Shown in pieces: positions 16,995-23,325 of a stretch of 64,000 nt of DNA. The stretch comes from CAVSQX01 sp963730225 (GTDB lineage Bacteria > Planctomycetota > Phycisphaerae > Tepidisphaerales > Tepidisphaeraceae). A program made the translations under genes and the position numbers. The stretch lies in assembly GCA_963730225.1 (NCBI GenBank), contig CAVSQX010000004.1, positions 1,612,001 to 1,676,000 of the forward strand, written 5' to 3'. Position 1 is the stretch's first letter. The number at the start of each line of letters is the position of its first letter. Under the pieces are notes generated by a model that saw only the letters and a program-made list of their open reading frames with translations, was not told where the DNA came from and did not search any database.

Positions 16995-17270
16995 CTGCGT
17001 TTTCAACAAGTCATCGACCTGCCAAGCAATTCCCGCGCGAGTGCCATCCGGAGCGATAACAAAGGCGTCGCCGTAGTCACAACCTTCCGGATCCTCGAAG
17101 TCTGTTATCGTGCCAAATGCCCAGCCGTCGTCCGTTTGGCTGCCGTCTACGATGACAAAGCCGTAGTACACCGGCGCGTTCGCCGGCCGCGCGAGGAACG
17201 CGGGGAGGTCGGGCGACGCCGATTCCGCTTGTGGATCGAGTCGGAGAGGTTTACCGTCGTCATTGGGCAT
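16995..17270 (-). pseudogene. Integron cassette 3: hypothetical protein, truncated by REPIN
   Basis: About 92 codons from ATG 17270 (MPNDDGKPLRL) remain, including APVYYGFVIVDGSQTDDGWA, GTITDFEDP and GDAFVIAPDGTRAGIAWQV. The reading frame then enters the REPIN at 16994. By chance it stays open through the REPIN, the attC remnant and cassette 4 to 16455. The fused frame is an insertion artefact rather than a natural long protein. Family not recognised. The cassette begins GTTATGTGCC at 17283. Confidence 0.6.
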
Positions 17271-17273
17271 CGA

Positions 17274-17389
17274 GGCACATAACGGATGACGTTCTGTGGT
17301 GGGCAACGCAACGCGCTGACAACCGCCAGATTAAAAGAGACTACCATTCGCGACGCGGGCCCGTCCACAGCAACGGCGGGTTATGCAGC
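17274..17389 (-). other. attC site of cassette 2
   Basis: About 116 bp, nearly identical to the site at 17753-17868. In cassette orientation it starts GCTGCATAACCCGCCGTTGC and ends CAGAACGTCATCCGTTATGT. The arms CCGTTGCTGTGG and (complemented) ACGTTCTGTGG pair with one unpaired base, the extrahelical base typical of attC. GCTGCATAAC complements the cassette's own first bases GTTATGCAGC (17762-17753). Confidence 0.85.
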
Positions 17390-17397
17390 TGCTCCGG

Positions 17398-17718
17398 TCA
17401 CGCCGAATGCATTATGTGGTAGCACCACAGATCCACGGAGCAGCCCACAACGATGCCTACGCCCATACCAACCACGAAAGAAGTTGTCGGCCATGCTTTG
17501 CGAAAACCGATCGTACTGATAGCGGCAAACAGCAGCGCCACCGCCGCGACGAATGCCGAGATACTTGCCAACATCGCTGCTCTGGACCAAGCGTCAACCC
17601 CAGCTTGGGGAAATGATTCCAGAATTCGAGTTCTCCGTGTGCCACACACGACGCCCGCCAGGACGACTAGCACGATTGCGATGGCCACTCCGGCGATGAA
17701 GGTAGATGTCCTTCGCAT
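17398..17718 (-). CDS. Integron cassette 2: small multi-TM membrane protein
   Basis: 106 residues starting MRRTSTFIAGVAIAIVLVVL. Three membrane segments are visible: the N-terminal one, AAMLASISAFVAAVALLFAA, and SFVVGMGVGIVVGCSVDLW. The gene begins ~45 bp after the GTTATGC core and its TGA lies just before its own attC. No family recognised. Like cassettes 1 and 5 it encodes a small membrane protein. Confidence 0.7.
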   Translation of the reverse strand: MRRTSTFIAGVAIAIVLVVLAGVVCGTRRTRILESFPQAGVDAWSRAAMLASISAFVAAVALLFAAISTIGFRKAWPTTSFVVGMGVGIVVGCSVDLWCYHIMHSA

Positions 17719-17752
17719 TTCTATGTTCGATGTTTTGGGGGCGTGTTACCAA

Positions 17753-17868
17753 GCTGCATAACGGACGACGTTCTGTGGCGGGCAAGGCGACGCGCTGACA
17801 ACCGCCAAGATAAAAGAGACTACCATTCGCGACGCGGGCCCGTCCACAGCAACGGCTGGTTATTGGGC
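17753..17868 (-). other. attC site of cassette 1
   Basis: In cassette orientation it begins GCCCAATAACCAGCCGTTGC and ends CAGAACGTCGTCCGTTATGC. The arm GTTGCTGTGG pairs with the complement of the 3' arm GTTCTGTGG, leaving one extrahelical G. The central loop has the same sequence as in the site at 17274-17389, showing that the two sites share recent ancestry. GCCCAATAAC is the exact complement of GTTATTGGGC at 18080-18071. Confidence 0.87.
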
Positions 17869-18057
17869 CTTGCCGTTGCCGCGTGGCCACACAAGTGTGC
17901 CGCCGCCGATACCGCAAACCACGACCAAGAAGATGTCGGCGTGCATTTTGGAATCAGCTTTGGGATCAGTGGAGTGCATGTTCTCCGGAATGCGAAGCGC
18001 GAATAGCACCGCCATGGCGATCAGAACACCGCCGACCATATTTCGCACAGTTTGCAT
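17860..18057 (-). CDS. Integron cassette 1: small two-TM membrane protein
   Basis: 65 residues starting MQTVRNMVGGVLIAMAVLFA, with a second hydrophobic segment (ADIFLVVVCGIGGGTLVW) and a short loop between (HSTDPKADSKM). The ATG is ~15 bp after the cassette boundary and the stop TAA is part of attC. It is the cassette closest to the presumed Pc promoter and so the best placed to be expressed. Function unknown. Confidence 0.7.
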   Translation of the reverse strand: MQTVRNMVGGVLIAMAVLFALRIPENMHSTDPKADSKMHADIFLVVVCGIGGGTLVWPRGNGKAQ

Positions 18058-18070
18058 AGATGCGCTCGTG

Positions 18071-18080
18071 GCCCAATAAC
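18071..18080 (-). other. attI / cassette 1 junction
   Basis: GTTATTGGGC on the minus strand is the recombination core at which cassette 1 joins the platform, ~60 bp downstream of the presumed Pc -10 box. The rest of attI should lie between here and about 18140, but its integrase-binding repeats are not recognisable by eye. Confidence 0.65.
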
Positions 18081-18142
18081 TACTATTCTCAAGCGCCTTG
18101 GTCGGACGGACGGTCCACCCGATCGATCGCGCTTTTGCTCGC

Positions 18143-18170
18143 ATTATCTCGCGGCACAATCCCTTGTCAA
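18143..18170 (-). promoter_or_regulatory. Presumed cassette promoter Pc
   Basis: TTGACA (18170-18165), a 16-bp spacer, then GATAAT (18148-18143) on the minus strand, reading into the cassette array. The position, between the integrase start and the first cassette, is that of Pc in integrons. Confidence 0.7.
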
Positions 18171-18186
18171 CAAAAACAGAATAATA

Positions 18187-18214
18187 TTGACAGGACAAAT
18201 TCTCGCGCTATGTT
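18187..18214 (+). promoter_or_regulatory. Presumed integrase promoter
   Basis: TTGACA (18187-18192), a 16-bp spacer, then TATGTT (18209-18214) on the plus strand, ending only 7 bp before the ATG of the integrase remnant at 18222. It is back to back with Pc. No LexA box is evident. Confidence 0.55.
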
Positions 18215-18221
18215 AGGTTAA

Positions 18222-18986
18222 ATGAAGGTGATGGACCGTATCCTCGATGTCGGCAAACGCAGGCATCTGGCCGATTCGACCATCGAATGCTATCAGCGCT
18301 GGGTGCGGGAATTCATTCTCTTCAATCGCCAGGGGGTTGTTGAGTCGGTGCTCGGGCATCGGGATTCGGCATTCGGACTAATTTGTTTTTGATAGACTTT
18401 GAATTAACCTCGTCAACATTTGTGCGACTCGCTGTGAATGGATCCAGGAATTCTTAGCAATTTCCCTCGAGATGAAGCCGAGTCGAACGCTTAACTCGAT
18501 TTGAGTTTCCAATTCCGCTAATGAGCCTGCGGCTATGTTGAGGTGCCGGGGATAATCCTTCGTCGACCTTTTCGCATGGCCTTCGGCTATGTTGGAAGGA
18601 ACAGAGATTGCTGCTCGTTGCATTTGTGCAGCTAGGGCGTAGCGCTGGTGATCTGGAAATAGGTAGGTCAGCTCGAAGACCAGTTCGACCATTTGCATAG
18701 ATACGCGCCACACTTCAAGATCTCGATACCCAGCCAGGCGTTTGTTCATAAAACAGATTATAAGGGCCATGGCGAACCCCGAAAACCGAACGCCGACTAT
18801 CCAGCACGCCACAGCTTCGCCACCCATCTGCTCGAAGCCGGCTACGACATCCGCCAGGTGCAAACGCTCCTCGGCCACGCCAACCTGAAAACGACGATGA
18901 TTTACACGCACGTGATGAACAAACCCGCCATCGCCGTCACCAGCCCGCTGGACCGGCTGAGGGTGGGAGTTCAGGAGTTCAATTAG
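18222..18986 (+). pseudogene. intI: Integron integrase IntI, disrupted
   Basis: Only the two ends remain. From ATG 18222 or 18231 about 38 codons read as a SAM-like core-binding N-terminus (RRHLADSTIECYQRWVREFI, then LFNR). From about 18798 to the stop at 18986 the C-terminus reads RHSFATHLLEAGYDIRQVQT, then LLGHANLKTTMIYTHVMNKP, then AVTSPLDRL. That is the box II region with the nucleophilic tyrosine and the HVMNKP-x-AVTSP tail typical of integron integrases. The middle ~200 residues, including the IntI-specific patch and box I arginine, are absent. In their place is a four-helix-bundle protein gene on the opposite strand. No active recombinase can be made. Confidence 0.82.
18378..18749 (-). 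CDS. Four-helix-bundle protein (23S rRNA intervening-sequence protein family)
   Basis: 123 residues starting MNKRLAGYRDLEVWRVSMQM. Hallmarks of the family are the L-E-V-W-x-x-S motif near the N-terminus, F-P-x-x-x-x-Y-A-L-x-x-Q-x-x-R-A-A-x-S-V-P-x-N-I-A-E-G (F47-G73 region) and a late L-A-E-L-E-T-Q. These proteins were first described in intervening sequences of 23S rRNA genes and occur dispersed in many genomes; their role is unknown. Here the gene lies inside the integrase gene. It is flanked by GGGATTCGGCATTCGG on one side and GAACCCCGAAAACCGAACGC on the other, an imperfect inverted repeat, suggesting that it came in as a unit. Confidence 0.85.
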   Translation of the reverse strand: MNKRLAGYRDLEVWRVSMQMVELVFELTYLFPDHQRYALAAQMQRAAISVPSNIAEGHAKRSTKDYPRHLNIAAGSLAELETQIELSVRLGFISREIAKNSWIHSQRVAQMLTRLIQSLSKTN

Positions 18987-19300
18987 GGTTTGAGGGTCGG
19001 CGCTGGGGGTTCGGTCTCGGACTCACGAAACATTCGCAGCGAATGGAATTAGAGCCCATTCCATGACCGCATCGCCCGACCTCCGAAAGCCGAACCTCCA
19101 ACGCCGAACCCCCGGACTTCCCCTTTCGCCCCGCAAATCAACGCATCTTTCGACGCGGCAACAAGTTAATCAACGAGCACCGAAACGAAATATGGCGGGA
19201 GCAGCTACATCACCAACTCCACCCTAAAGTTTTCCAAGCAAACGAGTTATCGCCATAGAAGGCCGCCAATCTTAGTTTGAATCGAGACATGAGAAGAGAA
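18987..19300. other. Non-coding stretch with imperfect palindrome
   Basis: About 310 bp after the integrase remnant. It includes an inverted repeat between GGGTCGGCGCTGGGGGTTCG (from ~18994) and the segment near 19080-19125 (CCGAACCTCCAACGCCGAAC). No convincing gene is seen, and no attC with complementary ends was found here. Confidence 0.45.
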
Positions 19301-19596
19301 ATCTTGGTCGGGATTGTGCACTTGACAACGCAACCGTCCCTCGCTTCATGAAAACAGGCGAAATAAGCCAAAGATTACCCTTTCGGGGAGTCCGGGCGGC
19401 GAGTACGCTTGTTCTCCCAGGGCCATCCGGAGGTTGGCCGACGGATGTTCATGGCATTGCGCATGGCATCCTTGGCGGCTATCGTCGGCTTATCGGATGG
19501 CTGGTCGGGCTGTTGCGTAGGGTCTTTTTTCTTCCGTTTCGTAGGCATGGGGTAATTATACCGCAGTTCCAACGATCGCTGAATGGTGATTGCAGA

Positions 19597-20223
19597 ATGG
19601 CAGACCCAATAAAGTTACCCACGCTTGATGATCCGAATCTCGCGGGATTTTCTTATTGCGGGCATCTTAAACCTGATGCCATAAACAGGATCAATCCGCC
19701 ATTGGTTTGGATGGATTTGCTAACTTCGGTTCACGGACCTTTTTTTCTGAGAGCGATTGTTGGTGGACAGGGCAAGATGCCGAACCACTTTCATGTGGAA
19801 GTTGATCGGCCACAATATTTTCCCGTTATGCCGCGACCTAACGCATCGCAGAATCAAATAAGTGGACGTATTGAGTCTCTATACGGAGAAGAAATCGAGT
19901 TGAATTCGTTCGCCAGATTTATTTTCCAGCGAGATCAAATGCCTCAGAACGGACTATTAGGACGATCGGCCGCTCGCAGCAAAATGAACGAAACCGAAAT
20001 TGAGCCGATCGAAGGGAAATTTGTATTCCACGGCGGCCCTTCAAGGGGACTCAGTTGGAAGCTGGCCAGGCTAGGGAATGCGGCGAACGTCGTTGCGGTG
20101 GTTGACGTGCGATATTCTTTGAAAACGCAGATTGACTCTGACTATCTTCAACGAGTTTACGCGACAATAATTCCGGAATTGCGGCGATGGGTTTATGGCG
20201 AAGCGGCTGGAGTGAAAATATGA
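19597..20223 (+). CDS. IS1595 passenger gene A: hypothetical protein
   Basis: 208 residues starting MADPIKLPTLDDPNLAGFSY. Earlier in-frame ATGs would place the start within the element's non-coding left end. The protein is soluble, mixed alpha/beta by appearance, with P-N-H-F-H-V-E-V-D and S-Y-C-G-H-L-K-P-D motifs; no signal or membrane segment. The stop overlaps the next start (ATGA at 20220), so the genes are translationally coupled. Its codon use is less GC-rich than that of the neighbouring chromosomal genes, in line with transfer. Family not recognised. Confidence 0.7.
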   Translation: MADPIKLPTLDDPNLAGFSYCGHLKPDAINRINPPLVWMDLLTSVHGPFFLRAIVGGQGKMPNHFHVEVDRPQYFPVMPRPNASQNQISGRIESLYGEEIELNSFARFIFQRDQMPQNGLLGRSAARSKMNETEIEPIEGKFVFHGGPSRGLSWKLARLGNAANVVAVVDVRYSLKTQIDSDYLQRVYATIIPELRRWVYGEAAGVKI

Positions 20224-20706
20224 CCTGCACTATCGACAACGAGCTGCAAGGAGACATTCCGCAGTATCGGGAAAAAGAAGAGGACGATGGCTATGAAGTC
20301 GGAAGTTATAAGCTCTATTCACAGTCGGAGTCCGAATCTCCCTTGCGCCTATTGGAGAAATTCCAAGCAATAGTTGGGAATGATGTTGTTCAATTCAGAA
20401 GCGTCGAAGAAAAATTTTCCGCGCTAGTTGAAGAATGGAAACTTAGTCGCGGGCCGGAATCTTCTGTGGCGAGAATTTCCATGAGCCTCGCCTATCAACA
20501 AATCATAGGTATCGGCCCTGAAGTTGTTCCACTCATCCTGCGAGAGTTATCTGGCACGATTGATCATTGGTTCTGGGCATTAAATGTGATAACCGGCGCT
20601 GAATCCTGTCCCTGAAAAGAGCCGAGGCATCTTGCCAGAGATGGCCAAGGCATGGATTGAATGGGGAAAACAGAATGGATATTACAAGAGCGAGGAAGAG
20701 GATTGA
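20220..20706 (+). CDS. IS1595 passenger gene B: hypothetical protein (frameshifted)
   Basis: Starts with the ATGA overlap at 20220 (MTCTIDNELQGDIPQY). The first frame stops at 20615 after ELSGTIDHWFWALNVITGAE. The next frame continues the expected family ending NPVPEKSRGILPEMAKAWIE, then WGKQNGYYKSEEED, to TGA at 20706, so a one-base break lies near 20600. The C-terminal pattern DHWFWAL-x-x-I-T-G-x-x-P-V-P...A-x-x-W-x-x-W-G occurs in small proteins of unknown function, often next to DUF7689-like proteins as here. Predicted cytoplasmic, acidic. Confidence 0.65.
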
Positions 20707-21199
20707 TGGTTGGTTTCCCGCACTATCAGCGATTGGGTATGATCCGACCAGCGACGAAGATATTAAGTATAACTGCATAGCGTGGGCGGCCGGAGAAACT
20801 CATCGACGATGGGATCCCGCCGTGGGATACCATTGGCCCAGCGGAATTGATCGCAACGACCACGTTGATACGCTGGTCGAGGTGTTCAAAAGCATCGGAT
20901 ACAAAACCGTAAAAAAGGTAACGAAGAAAAGCGTGTCATTGCAGCGCGGCATCGAAAAGGTGGCTATATTTGCAAACAAAAATGAGGGAACGCACGCCTG
21001 CCGTCAGCTCAGTAATGGGAAGTGGGCTAGTAAACTCGGCGACTTTGAAGACATTGAGCACAATGAATTAGCCGGATTCGAGACGTGTTATGGAAATGCC
21101 ATATATATAATGCAGAAGAGATCCGATGTCGGAGGATTTTTTTCGTTTTTCAATTCGATGATCCTCAGATTGATCTCGGTGTTTCTCCAGCAAAAATAA
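20675..21199 (+). CDS. IS1595 passenger gene C: DUF7689-like protein
   Basis: 174 residues from ATG 20675 (MDITRARKRIDGWFPALSAI), overlapping gene B by ~30 bp. Features are a YNCIAWAAGETHRRWDP motif near residue 32, G-Y-H-W-P, a V-A-I-F-A-N...T-H-A-C-R-Q-L segment and W-A-S-K-L-G-D-F-E-D-I-E-H. The conserved Cys and His (YNCIAWA and EGTHACRQL) suggest a papain-like/NlpC-type arrangement, but this is only an inference. The last ~20 residues are hydrophobic (FSFFNSMILRLISVFL). It is the third gene of the coupled passenger set. Confidence 0.7.
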   Translation: MDITRARKRIDGWFPALSAIGYDPTSDEDIKYNCIAWAAGETHRRWDPAVGYHWPSGIDRNDHVDTLVEVFKSIGYKTVKKVTKKSVSLQRGIEKVAIFANKNEGTHACRQLSNGKWASKLGDFEDIEHNELAGFETCYGNAIYIMQKRSDVGGFFSFFNSMILRLISVFLQQK

Positions 21200-21279
21200 A
21201 CTCATAAGATTGGAATCAGTGGGGGCCACTGTTCGCGCAGAATGCGCCGCCTAATCAGTCAGACCGCTCCCCGTTTCCT

Positions 21280-22212
21280 TCAGGCTTCCCCGCGCGGTTG
21301 GTAGAGATAGAGTCGCTTTCCTTCAATGCCGACAACGGCCAAGTCGCGCCGCTCAGAATCACTGATCTTGCGGCCATTCCAGCGGAATGAAAATTCATCG
21401 CAATAGCGGTGCATGTGCTGTTTGGAGATGTGGTGGAAGGTGCCATGCACCCCGCGCTTGAGGAGTGCGAAGAAACTTTCGGCAGTGTTCGTGTGGGCAT
21501 CCACACGCACGTATTCTCCAGCCGTGTGATTGACGACTTGATGGCCCCCGTCGAATTCTTTTCCTAGGCCGCGATACGAAACCCAATCATCCGTCATGAT
21601 CGTGGAAGTCTTTTCAACCTGATTTCGGATCGCCCATTTGAGCGTCATTGCGTCGCATCGTTCCACGGGCTTTGATCGGGCGCTGCCATCACGCTCAACC
21701 AAAACAACGACCGGCGTCTTTTTGGTGCCGCGCCCAACCACTTTTGGATCACCGTGTTTCCGTCGTGGCTTGCCGCCGATGTACGTCTCATCGGCTTCCA
21801 CTGTGCCGGACAATTTTGCGGGCGATTCGGTTCGCATCGCGTAACGAATGCGATGCGCCATGTGCCAAGCCGTGCGATAGCTACCCAATCCAAGGTTGCG
21901 CTGTAGCTGCAAGGCACTGATTCCCTTTTTGGATGCGCACATTTGATGGAAACCGATCACCCATTTAGCAAGCGGAATATGCGAGTCCTCCAGCACGGTG
22001 CCAACGGTAACGGTGAACTGCTCCCGGCAGTCTTTGCATTGGAGCAGTCCCGGACGGGCCGATTCCCCGGTCATGCGGGAAACGTTGACCGATCCGCAAT
22101 GGACGCAGACAGGGCCGTTCGGCCAGCGGAGTTTCTCAAAGTGTTCGCGGGCCTGATCTTCCGTAAGATTCGGTGTTCCCTGCCCTTTTTGCGTCTTTTG
22201 TTGGTCTTTCAT
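21280..22212 (-). CDS. IS1595-family (ISXO2-like) transposase
   Basis: 310 residues. The N-terminal zinc ribbon C-x2-C...C-x2-C (VCVHCGSVNV, then LLQCKDCREQF) is at residues ~36-62. A helical segment follows, then the ISXO2-like catalytic domain with VEADETYIGGKPRRK and the acidic positions further on (IMTDDWVSYRGL, HTNTAESFFALLKRG). H-T-N-T-A-E-S-F-F-A-L-L-K-R-G is a strong family signature. The gene is complete and faces the passenger genes, so the two sets converge near 21200-21280. Confidence 0.95.
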   Translation of the reverse strand: MKDQQKTQKGQGTPNLTEDQAREHFEKLRWPNGPVCVHCGSVNVSRMTGESARPGLLQCKDCREQFTVTVGTVLEDSHIPLAKWVIGFHQMCASKKGISALQLQRNLGLGSYRTAWHMAHRIRYAMRTESPAKLSGTVEADETYIGGKPRRKHGDPKVVGRGTKKTPVVVLVERDGSARSKPVERCDAMTLKWAIRNQVEKTSTIMTDDWVSYRGLGKEFDGGHQVVNHTAGEYVRVDAHTNTAESFFALLKRGVHGTFHHISKQHMHRYCDEFSFRWNGRKISDSERRDLAVVGIEGKRLYLYQPRGEA

Positions 22213-22356
22213 GGCTGAATCCTCATTCTGATGCGAGGATTCTACGAAACTGGTCTTGCGTTGTCAAGTGCATAATCCGATCTTGGTTTCGGTGAAGATC
22301 GGCAATTTGATGAACAAAGCAACCTGCCACGGCGGCAACGGCTCGGGCGAGGCCGC

Positions 22357-23304
22357 TCACGCCATGATCTCATCGATCCGGCGAACCGCCTGCTCCGCCA
22401 GCCGCAGCCCGCTGGCCTGCGCGTTTTCCTCCAGCTGCTGCGGGCGGGTGGCGCCGATGATGCAACTGGTGACTTCGCTTCGCCGCAGCACCCACGCCAG
22501 AGCGAGTTGCGACATCGTGCAGTTGTTTTCGTCGGCGACGGATTTCAATCGCTGCACCTTGATCAGCAGTTGATCGTTCTGCAAGAATCGCTTGATGAAA
22601 TGATTCTGCCGATCATCGGTCGCACGGCTGCCGGCGGGAAACGGCTGGCCGGGCTTGTATTTCCCGGTGAGCACGCCCTGGGCCAGCGGTGAAAAAACAA
22701 CCTGTCCGATGCCGGCCTTGTGGCAAAGCGGAAAGACATCGCGCTGGGCGGCGTTTTCCACGATGCTGTAGCGCGGCTGGCTGCCGCGGGGCCGCTCAAA
22801 ACGATCGGCACAAATTCGCAGACATTTCTCGATCTGCTCGGCCGTCCATTCCGAAAATCCCCAGTAGAGAATCTTCCCCTGCCGAACCAGATCGTGCATG
22901 GCCGAAATCGTTTCCTCCAACGGCGTCTCGGGATCGAAACGGTGACACTGGTACAGATCGAGATAATCCGTTCGCAGCCGGGCGAGGCTGTGGTGACAAC
23001 TCTCGAAAATGTGCTTGCGCGACAGCCCGCGATCATTGGGGCCGGGGCCGACGGGGAAGAAAACTTTGGTGGCCAGCACGTAGGAGCTGCGCCGGTAATC
23101 GCGCAGCATCTGTCCCCAGGCTTCTTCGCATTTTCCCTCGGCGTAGACATCGGCGGTGTCGAGAAAATTGATGCCCAAATCAAACGCCTTGCGAAGGACA
23201 CTTGCGGCCTGGTCGGCCTCCAGGGCATTGCCGAAAGTAAGCCAGCCACCCAGGCCGATTTCCGAGAGTTTTACTCCCGCTTCACCCAGTCGCCGGTATT
23301 GCAT
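22357..23304 (-). CDS. Aldo/keto reductase
   Basis: 315 residues of the aldo/keto reductase (TIM-barrel, NADPH) superfamily, close to the potassium-channel-beta/YghZ-like group. The catalytic set is visible: D and Y in NFLDTADVYAEG, K in LATKVFF, H in YQCHRFD. The C-terminal NADPH-binding loop reads SCIIGATRPQQLEENAQA. It would reduce carbonyl compounds in the cytoplasm; the substrate is not predictable. The next minus-strand gene upstream is DUF1802, 21 bp away, so they may be co-transcribed. Confidence 0.92.
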   Translation of the reverse strand: MQYRRLGEAGVKLSEIGLGGWLTFGNALEADQAASVLRKAFDLGINFLDTADVYAEGKCEEAWGQMLRDYRRSSYVLATKVFFPVGPGPNDRGLSRKHIFESCHHSLARLRTDYLDLYQCHRFDPETPLEETISAMHDLVRQGKILYWGFSEWTAEQIEKCLRICADRFERPRGSQPRYSIVENAAQRDVFPLCHKAGIGQVVFSPLAQGVLTGKYKPGQPFPAGSRATDDRQNHFIKRFLQNDQLLIKVQRLKSVADENNCTMSQLALAWVLRRSEVTSCIIGATRPQQLEENAQASGLRLAEQAVRRIDEIMA

Positions 23305-23325
23305 CGCGTTTCTCCGAATGTTCTT

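Larger units (their letters stand above)
15961..18986. mobile_element. Chromosomal integron with disrupted integrase and five cassettes
   Basis: The region has the full integron layout. A tyrosine-recombinase gene of IntI type lies on the plus strand from 18222. Two divergent promoters lie between 18143 and 18214. On the minus strand five small cassettes extend leftwards to about 15961, each ending in an attC-like site. The first 9-10 bases of cassettes 1, 2 and 4 (GTTATTGGGC, GTTATGCAGC, GTTATCCGG) are exact complements of the first bases of their own attC sites (GCCCAATAAC, GCTGCATAAC, CCGGATAAC), as expected when a circular cassette is opened by recombination at GTT. The integrase is broken and attC of cassette 3 is damaged, so the array is probably frozen. 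Confidence 0.85.
19309..22279. mobile_element. IS1595-family element with passenger genes, 2971 bp
   Basis: Both ends carry ~24-bp inverted repeats: CGGGATTGTGCACTTGACAA on the left (19309) and, read inwards from the right, CGGATTATGCACTTGACAAC (from 22279). Immediately outside is a perfect 8-bp direct repeat ATCTTGGT (19301-19308 and 22280-22287), the target-site length known for IS1595 elements. Inside are an ISXO2-like transposase on the minus strand and, on the plus strand, three overlapping passenger genes at 19597-21199. Passenger genes are documented in this family, but these three are not known to me from one. Confidence 0.9.

Noticed and set aside
16455..17306. A single 283-codon gene
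   Set aside because: It is a chance read-through of cassette 3, a REPIN, an attC remnant and cassette 4; the cassette boundaries show two separate genes.
18212..18218. GTTAGGT as the attI core
   Set aside because: It fits the core consensus but lies on the plus strand, pointing into the integrase. The cassettes lie on the other side, and GTTATTGGGC at 18080 matches the attC of cassette 1.
19375..19548. Small minus-strand gene (57 codons, MPTKRKKKDPTQQPDQ) in the IS1595 element
   Set aside because: A TATAAT lies just before its ATG, but the product is a low-complexity basic/proline-rich chain without family support; too weak to list.
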